DNA from: Salibacterium qingdaonense
GTDB taxonomy: Bacteria > Bacillota > Bacilli > Bacillales > Marinococcaceae
DNA: 64,000 bases
Assembly: GCF_900114715.1 (NCBI RefSeq)
Contig: NZ_FOTY01000005.1
Location: 62,001 to 126,000 of the forward strand
Direction of reading: 5' to 3'
Shown one piece after another: positions 34,623 through 43,719 of this stretch (the first letter of the stretch is position 1; the number at the start of each line of letters is the position of its first letter). Under the pieces are notes generated by a model. It made no database searches, was not told the DNA's origin, and saw nothing but the letters and a program-made list of their open reading frames with translations. The position numbers were made by a program, and so were the translations under genes.

Positions 34623-34666
34623 AAATAACACTCCTTCCCAAGCATTAAAAAATACACTATAGAACG

Positions 34667-34710
34667 TAAAAAAGAAACCACCCTTTGGCACTGACGTAAA
34701 GGATGATTTC
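34667..34710 (-). terminator. terminator-like hairpin in the leader of yitT
   Basis: On the coding strand GAAATCATCCTTT / AAAGGGTGGTTTC (13 pairs with three G-U) followed by TTTTTT. It lies upstream of the YitT start with no gene before it, so it may be an attenuator or may end a small transcript. A TATAGT -10-like hexamer lies between it and the start codon. Confidence 0.55.
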
Positions 34711-34844
34711 TGACCTGTTTCCATCATAGCACAGCCGCAGTGCAGTGAACATGGACGACACGCAGATTATTTGAATGCGCTTCGAACTTACATTTTCACT
34801 CCAACGTATAAGGGGGTGTTATTTGGAACGGAGCTTCCGCAGCT

Positions 34845-35046
34845 CCGTGGACACTACATCGTCTGAGAGCATACTTAGTGTACACGAAATAGAGACCAGA
34901 GGACACTATGACTCCCGGCACCAGCAGCTAGTGTCCATGGATTTCTGGTGGTACCCACTAATTCTTCATTTGAACGGCGTAGTGTCCACTAAACGATGCT
35001 CCGTAGATACTAATCCCTGATTAATCGATGATAGTGTCCACAGCCG
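34845..35046. repeat. TAGTGTCC repeat element, locus A3
   Basis: Cluster of the family core: GTGGACACTAC (34847-34857), TTAGTGTACACG, AGGACACTATG (near 34900), TAGTGTCCATGGA (near 34929), GTAGTGTCCACTAAACGATG with partner GTAGATACTA (34980-35012) and ATAGTGTCCACAG (35031-35043). More degraded than A1. No gene is supported in the whole gap 34711-35110. Confidence 0.7.
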
Positions 35047-35110
35047 TTTAAGGGACAGCTGAAAGCACCCTGCTGCATTCCCCGCCATGCGAAACTTCTG
35101 CCCCGTGGTA

Positions 35111-35146
35111 AAAGAAGGGACTGTATCTTTGGATACAGTCCCTTCT
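35111..35146 (-). terminator. terminator after the butanediol dehydrogenase-like gene
   Basis: 15-bp stem AGAAGGGACTGTATC / GATACAGTCCCTTCT with a 4-base loop; on the minus strand it is followed by TTTTACC. Confidence 0.9.
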
Positions 35147-35162
35147 GTATAATAACCTTTGT

Positions 35163-36212
35163 TTATGATTCTCCGCTCAGTTCCACCAGAATCTTCACTT
35201 CTGATTTATCCCCTGCGAGTGCTTCAAATCCTTGTTCCACGATATCGTTTAATGCGATATGGCGGGTTACCGCTTCTTTGACTTCCATCGTGCCTGATGC
35301 GATAAGATCGATCGTCTTTTGATAAACCTCGGGCTCATATGCCGCACTTGATGTGATCATAACTCCGGAGCTGGTAAGGTCCATCGGGGTGATCGCAACA
35401 GGATGGGTGATCAGCGATACGATGACAACCATTCCTCTCGGTGTTGTGGTGCGGATGGCCTGATTTAATGTCGGTTCCACTCCGGCCACTTCAAATGTTA
35501 CGTCAAAACCATCAGGGACGATTTCTTTCACCGCTTCCTCCGGTTTCTGCTCTCCGGAGTTGATGACGTGGGTGGCTCCCATTTCTTTTGCTTTTTCAAG
35601 TCTCGGTTCGGACAAATCAAGCACAACAATGCTCGACGCACCGAAAGCTTTTGCCGCTGCCACTGTCAGCAGCCCAATCGGTCCCGCACCGTAAATGCCG
35701 ACAGTCTGCCCTTCCTGAAGCTTCCCTTCTTTTGCAGCCTGCACCGCGACAGCCGACGGTTCCACGAGCGCACCCTGCTCAAGACTTAGATGGTCCGGCA
35801 GGCTGTACAGATGTTTTTCATCCAGAACGACATAATCGGCAAAGCCGCCGTCCTGACCAAGACCAACGAAGTTGAATCCATCATAAATGTCGTATGCCGG
35901 ACCTTTGTTTCCATACGTAATAAGTGGATTAATAACAACCCGGTCGCCGGTGGAAAAGCCGGATACGTTCTCTCCCGTTTCTTCCACTACGCCGGAGAAT
36001 TCATGCCCCATTGTAAGCGGTGCGGTTTCTCCGGTTAACGGGTCGGGATTTTCTCCGGGAATGGTCATAGGCCCGTCCAGGTACTCGTGCAGGTCACTGC
36101 CGCATATACCTGTCCACGCCACCCTCACTTTGACATCTTTGCTCCTCGGTGCGGGAGCCTCTTTTTCTTCTATACGTATATCTTTTGCGCCGTGCCATAC
36201 TGCCGCTTTCAT
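35163..36212 (-). CDS. zinc-type alcohol dehydrogenase, (R,R)-butanediol dehydrogenase-like
   Basis: 349 residues from ATG 36210-36212 (GGGAGATG upstream). Catalytic zinc ligands Cys37 (WTGICGSDLHEY), His70-Glu71 (TMGHEFSG) and the cofactor motif GIYGAGPIGLL are present. The four-Cys structural zinc loop of classical alcohol dehydrogenases is absent, and the region reads PLITYGNKGPAYDIYDGF as in Bacillus BdhA. Likely interconverts acetoin and 2,3-butanediol or a related diol. Reads away from a divergent HxlR/Fe-ADH pair upstream. Confidence 0.9.
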   Translation of the reverse strand: MKAAVWHGAKDIRIEEKEAPAPRSKDVKVRVAWTGICGSDLHEYLDGPMTIPGENPDPLTGETAPLTMGHEFSGVVEETGENVSGFSTGDRVVINPLITYGNKGPAYDIYDGFNFVGLGQDGGFADYVVLDEKHLYSLPDHLSLEQGALVEPSAVAVQAAKEGKLQEGQTVGIYGAGPIGLLTVAAAKAFGASSIVVLDLSEPRLEKAKEMGATHVINSGEQKPEEAVKEIVPDGFDVTFEVAGVEPTLNQAIRTTTPRGMVVIVSLITHPVAITPMDLTSSGVMITSSAAYEPEVYQKTIDLIASGTMEVKEAVTRHIALNDIVEQGFEALAGDKSEVKILVELSGES

Positions 36213-36292
36213 GCTAACATCTCCCATTTATCAATCTATGTTGTATGTCCATCTTAGCAGTTATTCAGCCAGTCCGCTAAATACACTGCTTC

Positions 36293-36658
36293 TTAAATGA
36301 TGGAATAATGCACATCGTCTTTCTCTTTTCCGACTGTATCCATATACGTGCGTCCCCATTCATACATGGCTTCAAGAATAGGAATTAAGCCGGTGCCATG
36401 CTCGGTGAGGGAGTATTCCACTTTCGGCGGAACGACCGGATACACTTCGCGGTGAATGAGCTCATCTTCTTCGAGTTCCCGCAGCTGTTTGGTCAGTACT
36501 TTCTGTGTGATGTTGGGCAGCATCTGCTTCAGCTCTCCGAACCGCTTCGTTCCTTTTTTACCTAAATGCCACAGGATAATCATTTTCCATTTGCCACCGA
36601 TTAAAGATAATGTCAGTTCTTTTTCGCAGTTGAACTCCTGTACGGATGCTCTTGTCAT
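36293..36658 (-). CDS. HxlR family transcriptional regulator
   Basis: 121 residues from ATG 36656-36658 (GGAGGGAT upstream). Winged-helix HxlR domain: [53 protein letters not shown]. The Cys near position 10 is in the place of the thiol-sensing Cys of YodB/HypR-type members, so it may respond to aldehydes, quinones or disulfide stress. Transcribed divergently from an Fe-alcohol dehydrogenase and ahead of the butanediol dehydrogenase-like gene; it probably controls one or both. Confidence 0.92.
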   Translation of the reverse strand: MTRASVQEFNCEKELTLSLIGGKWKMIILWHLGKKGTKRFGELKQMLPNITQKVLTKQLRELEEDELIHREVYPVVPPKVEYSLTEHGTGLIPILEAMYEWGRTYMDTVGKEKDDVHYSII

Positions 36659-36688
36659 TTTTTTATCCCTCCATCGATGAATTACGCT

Positions 36689-36745
36689 GGTAGTATCCAT
36701 GTGGTTACTACGTGACTGAAAAGTGCGTACTACCATTTTACTACC
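36689..36745. promoter_or_regulatory. candidate HxlR operators (TACTACC repeats)
   Basis: Divergent gap holds an inverted repeat GGTAGTA-N10-TACTAC (36689-36711) and a pair of direct repeats GTACTACC and TTACTACC (36727-36745). The TACT/AGTA core resembles sites of YodB/CatR-type HxlR regulators. Placement fits control of the divergent genes. Confidence 0.55.
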
Positions 36746-36794
36746 CCAGGCTGTACTATGGAAACCGAAACAACATTCCAAGGAGGTTTCCATT

Positions 36795-37967
36795 ATGAGT
36801 CGATTTACAATCCCGCGTGATATTTTCTTTGAAGACAATGCTCTGGAAGTGCTTCGGTCCTTCGAAGGAGAAAAAGCAGCCCTGATTATTGGAGGAGGTT
36901 CGGTAAAACAGAACGGAAATCTTACCACCATTCAGAAACATCTCGCTGCTGCCAACATCGAAACAGAGGTGCTGGAAGGATATAACACAGAGCCTACCGC
37001 TGCGATGGTCAAACAGGGGGCAGAGGAACTGGCGTCTTTCCAGCCTGACTGGATTATCGGCATCGGCGGCGGTTCTGCGATGGATGCCGCTAAAGCAATC
37101 TGGCTCTTTTACGAATACCCGGAACTTTCCTTTGAAGATGCCACAAAGCCGTTCGAACTTCCCCGGCTCCGCAAAAAAGCAAAGTTTGCCGGCATTCCTA
37201 CAACAAGCGGAAGCGGTTCGGAAGTATCCAACCTTTCTGTCGTGATGGATGAAAAAACCAATATCAAGTATCCACTTGCCGACTTCGAACTGACACCCGA
37301 TATCGCCATCATCGATCCTGCCATGATCGAGAACCTGCCCGGGCACATTGCAGCTTACACCGGCATGGATGCGTTCACCCATACCATTGAAGCGTATGTA
37401 GCGAAGCCAAGAACTCTGTATACCGACATTCTTTCTCTCGGCGGCGCCGAAGTGATTAAGAATAATCTTTTGGCTTCCTGCCAGGGCAGTCAGGACGCAG
37501 CCAAACAAATGCACAGCATTCAGGCGATGGCCGGCATGGCGTTTGCAAACGCGGTACTCGGCAACGTCCACAGCCTGGCCCATAAGAGCGGGCCGACATT
37601 CGGCATTCCGCACGGGTACGCCAATGCAATCTACCTGCCATATGTCATTCAATTCAACCGCGCCGTCGTAGAAGACCGGTTCGCTGAAATTGCCCGTCGT
37701 CTCCATCTGGAGGGAGCTGACGATGCAGAATTAACCGATGCGCTTGTGGCATATATCTTTCAATTGAACAAAGACCTCGGTCTTGCCACAACCCTGCAGG
37801 ACTTCGGCGTATCCGAAGAGGACTTCAACAAGCATGTAGACACCATGGCGAAAAATGCCATGGACGATCCGTGCACCGGCACCAATCCGCGTGAAACGAC
37901 CGAAGCGCAGATGAAAGAACTCTACAAAGCCGCTTTCTACGGCCAGGAAGCGCTCGTTAAAGCATAA
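36795..37967 (+). CDS. iron-containing alcohol dehydrogenase (butanol dehydrogenase-like)
   Basis: 390 residues from ATG 36795 (AAGGAGG upstream). [12 protein letters not shown] spans 89-100, [10 protein letters not shown] 136-145; predicted metal ligands Asp192, His196 ([10 protein letters not shown]), His263 (SLAHKSG) and His273 (IPHGYAN). The C-terminal [20 protein letters not shown] is typical of NAD(P)H-dependent butanol/alcohol dehydrogenases. Likely an inducible aldehyde-reducing enzyme under the adjacent HxlR regulator (inference). Confidence 0.93.
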   Translation: MSRFTIPRDIFFEDNALEVLRSFEGEKAALIIGGGSVKQNGNLTTIQKHLAAANIETEVLEGYNTEPTAAMVKQGAEELASFQPDWIIGIGGGSAMDAAKAIWLFYEYPELSFEDATKPFELPRLRKKAKFAGIPTTSGSGSEVSNLSVVMDEKTNIKYPLADFELTPDIAIIDPAMIENLPGHIAAYTGMDAFTHTIEAYVAKPRTLYTDILSLGGAEVIKNNLLASCQGSQDAAKQMHSIQAMAGMAFANAVLGNVHSLAHKSGPTFGIPHGYANAIYLPYVIQFNRAVVEDRFAEIARRLHLEGADDAELTDALVAYIFQLNKDLGLATTLQDFGVSEEDFNKHVDTMAKNAMDDPCTGTNPRETTEAQMKELYKAAFYGQEALVKA

Positions 37968-37997
37968 AAATGAATGCTGCACTGTGATATGCCAAAA

Positions 37998-38991
37998 GAG
38001 ACCGGGACAAAAGATAACGATGCGCAGGAAAACACGAAAGTCTTGAGTCGCTGTTCAGGAATCACATAGCAGCGGAGCTAAAATGGTTCGACTCCTGCTC
38101 CGAACAGTACAATCCGCGGGTACCCCACAGAATGTGCGGTCAGAGTCCGCGTCCGCACGTAACCTTCCACAGGGGAATGACGTTTAAGGGGACACTGAAT
38201 ACTAGAAATTGCCTCAGGCGGTGTCCCCAACGACGTTTACGGGAGTGCGGAACTCCCTAAAGTGCCTTAAGAATCATTCATGACGACGTTTAAGGGCGCA
38301 CCAAATGCTATAAAGTGCCTCCGGCGACATGCCCAGCGACGTTTACGGGAGTGCGGAACCCCCTAAAGTGCCTTCGGACTATTCATATTACATTTCACGC
38401 AGCGACGCGGGATTTTTGCTGCGTCGGCCCGTTCGTTTCCCGCTGAAAGCAGCCTCGATCCGTTCATGATGACGTTTACCGGGGAACGGAACCCTCTAAA
38501 GTGCCTTATGAATCATTCATAATGACGTTTAAGGGCGCACCAAACACTATAAAGTGCCTCCGGCGACATGCCCAACGACGTTTACGAGAGTGCGGAACCC
38601 CCTAAAGTGCCTTCGAACCCATTCCAAACGAACGTCTGTGATCCCATCGCGGAGCAGCTCAGGTGCAGTTTCGATTCCGGCAAACGGGGCCTGGAACGGC
38701 CGGGACCCGTCGGCTTCAACAAGCAGCTGATCCGGCAGCACCGCAGCCACAAGCCGTGTTCAAGCGTAGAAGACACGAGGAGCCCTGCGAATCGATGCCG
38801 CCCTTGTACTCCGGAGTGCATAGAAGACACGAGGAGCGCCAGCGAATCGACACCGCCCTTGTGCTCTGGAGTAAAAGCGACGTATGTTGACGCAGCGGTT
38901 TGTCTCAGCAACGGAGAATGCCGAACGATTTTTTTAAAATCGTTCGGCATTCTCCGCTTCTTTTAAAGGTTTTGTCCCAGTCTCTTTTTTT
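37998..38991. repeat. TGGGACAAAA-type long intergenic element, copy B1 (expanded)
   Basis: About 994 bp between the convergent Fe-ADH and HAAS genes. Ends are GAGACCGGGACAAAA and TTTTGTCCCAGTCTC followed by a T-run. The 3' 130 bases (TCTGGAGTAAAAGCGA, GCAGCGGTTTGTCTCAGCAACG, and the TGCCGAACGATTTT/AAAATCGTTCGGCA palindrome) are nearly the same as copy B2 (61988-62330). Compared with B2 it has an extra 650 bp, including the 53-bp array and a tandem 54-bp duplication (38767 and 38821: TAGAAGACACGAGGAGC). No gene supported. Confidence 0.85.
38179..38629. repeat. 53-bp-period tandem array inside element B1
   Basis: Units start with GACGTTTA at 38179, 38232, 38285, 38338, then 38471, 38524, 38577: exact 53-bp spacing in a block of four and a block of three, with 80 bp of unrelated sequence between. 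Each unit also holds CTAAAGTGCCT or a close form near position 27-38. Two unit types alternate: GACGTTTAAGGG-type and GACGTTTACGGG-type, giving a 106-bp higher-order period. Unlike CRISPR, whole units, not just short repeats, are related. Confidence 0.85.
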
Positions 38992-38996
38992 ACTTT

Positions 38997-39848
38997 TTAT
39001 TCGAGTAAACTTATGACGAACGGAAAGGTGAATATCATGGAAGCCAAAACAGCAGCGGTCAGAATTAAGCTTGAGTATACCAACTTAGGGCGTTTAGGGA
39101 GCAGTTTAATCTGGCTCTTATATAGAATCGCCCACACCCCCATCGGAATGAGCACGCTCAAAAGTATGACAGGAGATCCTCCAAAGATCATGGCAGCGAA
39201 TGCAACCGATAATGCTGCGATACCTCCACAAAGAGCGAGAGTTATGTTGACAATATGGATGACACGCCGCGCGGTTATAAGCTCTTTATGCTGTTCATAC
39301 GTTAATACGGTTCGGTAAAGGAGGTACATATTTAACACAACCACTATCAGCAAGGCCGGGCGCCAGAGGCTGTAAAACTCTATGGACATAGAGTGGACAT
39401 AAAGTAAAAGTAATACATTCAGCACAAGAGCCAGCGCCACCCATAATTTCCGGTTCACAGCAAACACACGGTTCAACGCAAAAAACAGCACAGCTGAATG
39501 ACCAATTGTCCCTATAAGCATTTCTGTTAGAGCCGCCTGTTCCTGAATAAGTACCGCAATGTACGTTCCAAACGTAAACATAAAACTAAGCACCGCAAGT
39601 GTCAGCAGCAGTTCCCGCCGGAACGGAAACATCGCCTGCTGCAGGCCGTCGCCGATACGCGCTTCCCGTCCGAACATGGCCATCGCCTCCTCCTCTGCTT
39701 CCTCTTCCGTCTTTCCGGCTTCGATCTCTTCATCCCGCCGCATCATAACGTGCGATAACAACTCCTCATATAAATCATCACGCTCTGCGCGGCTGCAGTC
39801 GGTCTGAGCGGCAATCCGCTTCACATAAGTCTCCAGTTTACGTGTCAT
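38997..39848 (-). CDS. HAAS/permease-prefix domain membrane protein
   Basis: 283 residues from ATG 39846-39848, overlapping the PadR gene by 11 bases. N-terminal HAAS-type domain (DLYEELLSHVMMRRDEEIEAG and the EEEAEEEAMAMFG helix) followed by about six membrane helices. Such proteins are routinely coupled to a PadR regulator and thought to be its membrane partner; mechanism is not established. Stop codon abuts repeat element B1. Confidence 0.82.
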   Translation of the reverse strand: MTRKLETYVKRIAAQTDCSRAERDDLYEELLSHVMMRRDEEIEAGKTEEEAEEEAMAMFGREARIGDGLQQAMFPFRRELLLTLAVLSFMFTFGTYIAVLIQEQAALTEMLIGTIGHSAVLFFALNRVFAVNRKLWVALALVLNVLLLLYVHSMSIEFYSLWRPALLIVVVLNMYLLYRTVLTYEQHKELITARRVIHIVNITLALCGGIAALSVAFAAMIFGGSPVILLSVLIPMGVWAILYKSQIKLLPKRPKLVYSSLILTAAVLASMIFTFPFVISLLE

Positions 39849-40167
39849 ACGCTCTTCCCGCCTTATCCAGCAGATCATGAAGCGACGCCCAATCCCGGCG
39901 TTTGCGTTCGAGTTCGGCCCCGCCTTCTTCGGTGATGGCGTAATATTTTTTGCGTCGTTCTCCTTCCGGTGTGCTCCAATAAGCCGTTACCCAGCCTTTC
40001 CGCTCCATCCGCTTCAGGGCTGGATACAGCGTCCCTTCACTCATGTTGTACGCCTCATCACTCAGGCTCTTCAGCTTCTTCGTCATCTCATAACCGTACA
40101 GGTCCCGGTCCGCCACCAACGACAGCAGAATCAAATCAATGTTACCTTTCATCATTTCTTTATCCAT
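39838..40167 (-). CDS. PadR family transcriptional regulator
   Basis: 109 residues. Winged helix: LILLSLVADRDLYGYEMTKKL, MSEGTLYPALKRMERKGWVTAYW, GERRKKYYAITEEG, the standard PadR signature. Acts as a DNA-binding repressor. Translationally coupled to the HAAS membrane protein gene and likely autoregulatory. Confidence 0.93.
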   Translation of the reverse strand: MDKEMMKGNIDLILLSLVADRDLYGYEMTKKLKSLSDEAYNMSEGTLYPALKRMERKGWVTAYWSTPEGERRKKYYAITEEGGAELERKRRDWASLHDLLDKAGRAYDT

Positions 40168-40241
40168 AACCTATTCTTTCCTTTCAATGGAATGCCCTTA
40201 CAGTATAAAAGTTTATACATCGTGTTACAAGGGTTAAGGAT

Positions 40242-40286
40242 AAAAAAGCACGGCGTTTCATAATGAAATGCACCGCGCGTTTTTTG
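40242..40286 (-). terminator. terminator of the M20/DUF3100 operon
   Basis: Imperfect stem between AAAAAAGCaCGGCG and CaCCGcGCgTTTTTT with T-runs at both ends; minus-strand use closes the membrane protein gene ending at 40316. Confidence 0.6.
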
Positions 40287-40315
40287 CTGGTATGTCTACG
40301 TAAAAAGTAACTCCT

Positions 40316-40798
40316 TCAGCCGGCCAGCGTCAGCCCGAATTGAGCGATCAGCGCGCTGACAACATAGGTGCCGATGAAGACGAATACGGCAACAAGGCCG
40401 ATTTTCCATGACGATTTCCGCAGATCCGCGAGCCGGTCCACAACGGATATTCCGGCAAACGTCAGAATCGGTGTCGTAATGGACAAGAAGTCCACCGCTT
40501 GAATCGCTGTGACGAAAAAGTCAAAGATTAAACACATCACAAGCGACGTAATCGACACCCACCCTAGAATAGGAAAGTTTCTCAAAAACGAGATATCTAT
40601 TTTTTTCATCATCTGTGAAATGCCGATGCCCATCATGGAGAAAAGATAGAGGCTGAACAGACCTGCTATCGTTAACCAGGTCACCGGCGTGCTTTCCGGA
40701 TTTTTGACCAGTTTGATTTCCTGGGTAAATAATATGAGAGCAATACTGAGAAGCAGTACGAGCGCATATTTAACGTATTGATTCAGACCTGCCTTCAT
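40316..40798 (-). CDS. small membrane protein, partner of DUF3100 protein
   Basis: 160 residues with four to five membrane helices (about 9-27, 40-60, 75-98, 105-120, 135-155). Overlaps the DUF3100 gene by four bases (ATGA type), so it is coupled to it. I do not recognise a named family with certainty. The tight linkage suggests a two-component membrane transporter with the DUF3100 protein, serving the M20 hydrolase encoded first in the operon (inference). Confidence 0.75.
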   Translation of the reverse strand: MKAGLNQYVKYALVLLLSIALILFTQEIKLVKNPESTPVTWLTIAGLFSLYLFSMMGIGISQMMKKIDISFLRNFPILGWVSITSLVMCLIFDFFVTAIQAVDFLSITTPILTFAGISVVDRLADLRKSSWKIGLVAVFVFIGTYVVSALIAQFGLTLAG

Positions 40799-41589
40799 GT
40801 CCGGTCACTCCTAACCAAGAATTTATACATGAACTGCTGCAGCGGAGCAGCCAAAAAGATCATCGTGAATGTTCCGAGAAAGCTGGTTAAGAGCTGACTG
40901 GCAGCCGCGTAAGATGTTATCGTGCTTTCCATCTCCGGAAGCCGCGCCACCAGGGTGGAGGAGGCACCGGTCATCATACTGCTTGAGCCGACACCCGACG
41001 CCATCGCAAGCGCCTCCGGACGAAAGCCGAGATCCAGCAGCACAGGCGCAATGATACTGAAAAACAAGGCTCCGAATATCGTCCCGATGATATACAAAGA
41101 GAGAACGCCGCGTCCTTCGTCGGACTCCAGTGTGTACTTTTCGGAAATGTAGGCAAGCTCCCCTTCCCGTCCGATACCAAGCGTTGCGCCGATAGCTTCC
41201 CGGCGCAGCCCGATCAGCAGGGCAATCGGCAGTCCGATGAGTACAGTACCCAGGTTGCCGAGCTCCTGGAAAATGAACACCCATCCGACCTGCAGAATTT
41301 CGCCCATCTGCGGCGCCACATCAGCGCCGTATCTAGCCATCAGCGGAAGCATAATGAAAATCAGATATTTGCTCGAAAAGTCAACATTCTGCTTGCTGTA
41401 GATTCTTTTTAACGGACCGGCACGCAGCACTTTCATCCCGAGCACCATCGTAATGATAATAGCAAAAACAAGTGGAAGCAGGCTGATGGTAATGCTGCCG
41501 ATCGTAATACTCTGAATACCGATCAGCTCTGCGATCGTAATAATAACCAATGCAAAAACAAGAAGCAGTACCGCATTCACTTTATTCAT
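40795..41589 (-). CDS. DUF3100-family membrane protein
   Basis: 264 residues, about eight membrane helices. Contains LVFAIIITMVLGMKVLR and the glycine/serine-rich MASGVGSSSMMTGASSTL segment seen in DUF3100 proteins. The family is often encoded with M20 amidohydrolases, as here (the M20 gene lies 16 bp upstream), pointing to uptake of an N-acyl or peptide-like substrate. The function has not been established to my knowledge. Confidence 0.8.
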   Translation of the reverse strand: MNKVNAVLLLVFALVIITIAELIGIQSITIGSITISLLPLVFAIIITMVLGMKVLRAGPLKRIYSKQNVDFSSKYLIFIMLPLMARYGADVAPQMGEILQVGWVFIFQELGNLGTVLIGLPIALLIGLRREAIGATLGIGREGELAYISEKYTLESDEGRGVLSLYIIGTIFGALFFSIIAPVLLDLGFRPEALAMASGVGSSSMMTGASSTLVARLPEMESTITSYAAASQLLTSFLGTFTMIFLAAPLQQFMYKFLVRSDRT

Positions 41590-41605
41590 CTTTGTGTCCC
41601 CCTGC

Positions 41606-42865
41606 CTATTCCGTCATGGAAGAAATAACGTTTACATAATCTTCATAGCTTCTGCTGTAGACGTTCTCTCTATCTATGTTCCCGTTCATCTCCTCCAGCA
41701 CGTCTGCCAGGAACTGCGGGAAAATCTGATAAATGAAAACCGGATCGATATCCATAAAATCATCTCCGTGGATGGTGCCGGTAAAGCCGCTGTATCCAAT
41801 CTGAATGCACGGCATCATGTAGGATAAATCGCCGATATCCCCTGCCGCACTAATCGGATTGCTGCTCATGAGCTTGGGAATCTGATCATTTTTCTCAAAC
41901 GCTGCTTCTGCAAACGTTGATAGGTAGCGGTCCTGCTTAAACGGCAGATACCCCATCTGTGTTTCGATATCGACATCCCCCATCAGCGCCCGGCTCGATC
42001 CTTCTGCAGCATGGTCCAGGCGGTCCGCCGCTTCTTTCATATACGTCAGAGACTGCGCGCGGAGGTCCGTTCCCACCGTAATATGGTTGGGAACCACATT
42101 GGTCGACATATCCGAATCCATTACAATCGGATTCATGCGTACCATTTCTTTTTCGTCGATCTGCTGCCGGGAGAGCCCAACCGCCGTATTAAACAGCGTA
42201 GAGATATTATAGGCATTCACCGAGGAGAAAGGATCCAGACCGGCATGAGAGGCTTTGCCTTTAAAGTGATATTTCTTATATAGAAAGCCGGCCAGGTCAC
42301 TGTTCACTTCCACCGTCCGCTGCTCGAACTCTCCGCCAATCGCGTGAACACACATGCTGATATCAATGTCATCAAACACGCCCAGTTTTACGGCTTCCGG
42401 TTTCCCGCCGTAATGGGTAATGGTACCTTCGCGGCGGAGCTCTTCCCGGTACGCCAGATCCAGATACTCCTCCGCCGGCACGAAAATGAAGGAAAGTTTA
42501 TAATCAAACGCCTCGTACCTTCCACTTTCAAAAAGCTGCTGGTACAACGCAAGGGCAATCGCCACCTGCGTATAATGCCCGCAGTTATGGGCCGCCCCGT
42601 TTTCCGGTCCGGCCCGGAAATGCGACGGAGCGTATACCGCATCAAGTTCTGCGATAAACGCGATGTGCAGCGGCTTCTCTCCGCTTCCGAGCGTGGTCCG
42701 GAAACCGGTCGTGCTGAAATGCTGCACCTCGATATCCGGATTCACCTGTGTTAAATAGTCCAATACCAGTTCTTTCGTGTTCGTTTCCTTATAACCCAGT
42801 TCCGGGTTCGCATAAATCTGATCGGCAATCTTCTTAACGGCCTCGTATGAACGCGAAAAATCCAA
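41606..42865 (-). CDS. M20-family amidohydrolase (AbgB-like)
   Basis: 419 residues from TTG 42863-42865, chosen for GAGGTG six bases upstream; the longer ATG reading lacks a site. Metal-binding features of the M20D group: HIAFIAELDAVYAP, AAHNCGHYTQVAIALAL, FVPAEEYLD and the dimerisation lid KGKASHAGLDPFSSVNAYN. Hydrolyses an amide bond of an N-acyl amino acid or aminobenzoyl-glutamate-like compound in the cytosol. First gene of a three-gene operon with two membrane proteins. Confidence 0.9.
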   Translation of the reverse strand: MDFSRSYEAVKKIADQIYANPELGYKETNTKELVLDYLTQVNPDIEVQHFSTTGFRTTLGSGEKPLHIAFIAELDAVYAPSHFRAGPENGAAHNCGHYTQVAIALALYQQLFESGRYEAFDYKLSFIFVPAEEYLDLAYREELRREGTITHYGGKPEAVKLGVFDDIDISMCVHAIGGEFEQRTVEVNSDLAGFLYKKYHFKGKASHAGLDPFSSVNAYNISTLFNTAVGLSRQQIDEKEMVRMNPIVMDSDMSTNVVPNHITVGTDLRAQSLTYMKEAADRLDHAAEGSSRALMGDVDIETQMGYLPFKQDRYLSTFAEAAFEKNDQIPKLMSSNPISAAGDIGDLSYMMPCIQIGYSGFTGTIHGDDFMDIDPVFIYQIFPQFLADVLEEMNGNIDRENVYSRSYEDYVNVISSMTE

Positions 42866-43719
42866 ACCATTCACCTCAAATAAATAGAAAATTATCATAA
42901 CCAATACTATTAGTTATAACACTCTTCGACATATTTCATCAATATTTTTAGCGAACTTTTTTCGTAAAAAATCTATAAAATGTTCGTTTTTTATATTGAA
43001 AATCTATGTGTTACGGTTTGAAAAGCATTTCATTCAACATATACTCGAATATTATTCTAGTATAAGTGATAAAAATGCCTTTGCGCCATAAGAAAATAGA
43101 ATGATAACCGGCAGAGAAAAATAGCAGGCAGCCGATCATACGAACAATGGATTGGGAAACAGTGCATGAGCATTATGTTCTTCCGTTCGGATTTTTGGTG
43201 AACCGGGGTCAACCAGGTATGGCGCCGGCATTTCGAAAATTTACCCGGGCAGAGGGAGGCTGGATGGAGGTTCTACCAGCCAAATGGCCGCGTTTACCCG
43301 TCAAAACAGCAGCTTTACCAGCCGCCCAGGTGCTGAACAGAGAATATCTTCACGACAACTTAGCAAACACCTATACCAATACATTCGTGAAACAGCATAA
43401 AAATATCCGAACAATCATCCGACAATGACAGCGTCACTTTCATCGGAAAATGGTTCGGATAATATTTAAAAATGATTTTGTACCAGACACTTTATCATCC
43501 AATTATTCTGCTGCTCTGGTTATATAAAAAAAGACGCGTGTTGTCATACAACATCATAAGAAACATGGTTCAGTTCATTTTCCTGGTAACATATAAATGA
43601 CGTGATAGAAGAGCTGTGGATACAGAGGGGAATGCGGCACCATAATAGGTATGGATCCGGGTTCCGCGGGGTGTAAAGAGACGAGATGGTTAATGGCAGT
43701 CTGTATACCGCCGGTGTAT
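42866..43719. other. 854-bp AT-rich gap without a supported gene
   Basis: Contains the promoter region of the M20 operon, with an inverted pair CGAAC ... GTTCG around 42950-42990 that may be an operator. A 93-codon plus-strand frame (43147-43428) has no ribosome binding site and no family resemblance. No repeats or RNA motifs are recognised. Confidence 0.5.

Noticed and set aside
36756-37706. 316-codon minus-strand frame opposite the Fe-alcohol dehydrogenase
   Set aside because: Antisense shadow; the plus-strand enzyme has all motifs.
38179-38629. CRISPR array
   Set aside because: Period is regular at 53 bp, but whole units are related rather than a short constant repeat with unique spacers, and no cas genes are present.
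38590-38960. Overlapping 120-130 codon frames in element B1
   Set aside because: They arise from the repeat sequence, appear in several frames at once and lack ribosome binding sites.
37998-38991. Insertion sequence
   Set aside because: Has terminal inverted repeats but no transposase frame and no clear target-site duplication; better seen as a non-coding repeat element, possibly moved in trans.
43147-43428. 93-codon plus-strand frame in the gap after the M20 operon
   Set aside because: No ribosome binding site, no family resemblance, composition like the surrounding noncoding DNA.
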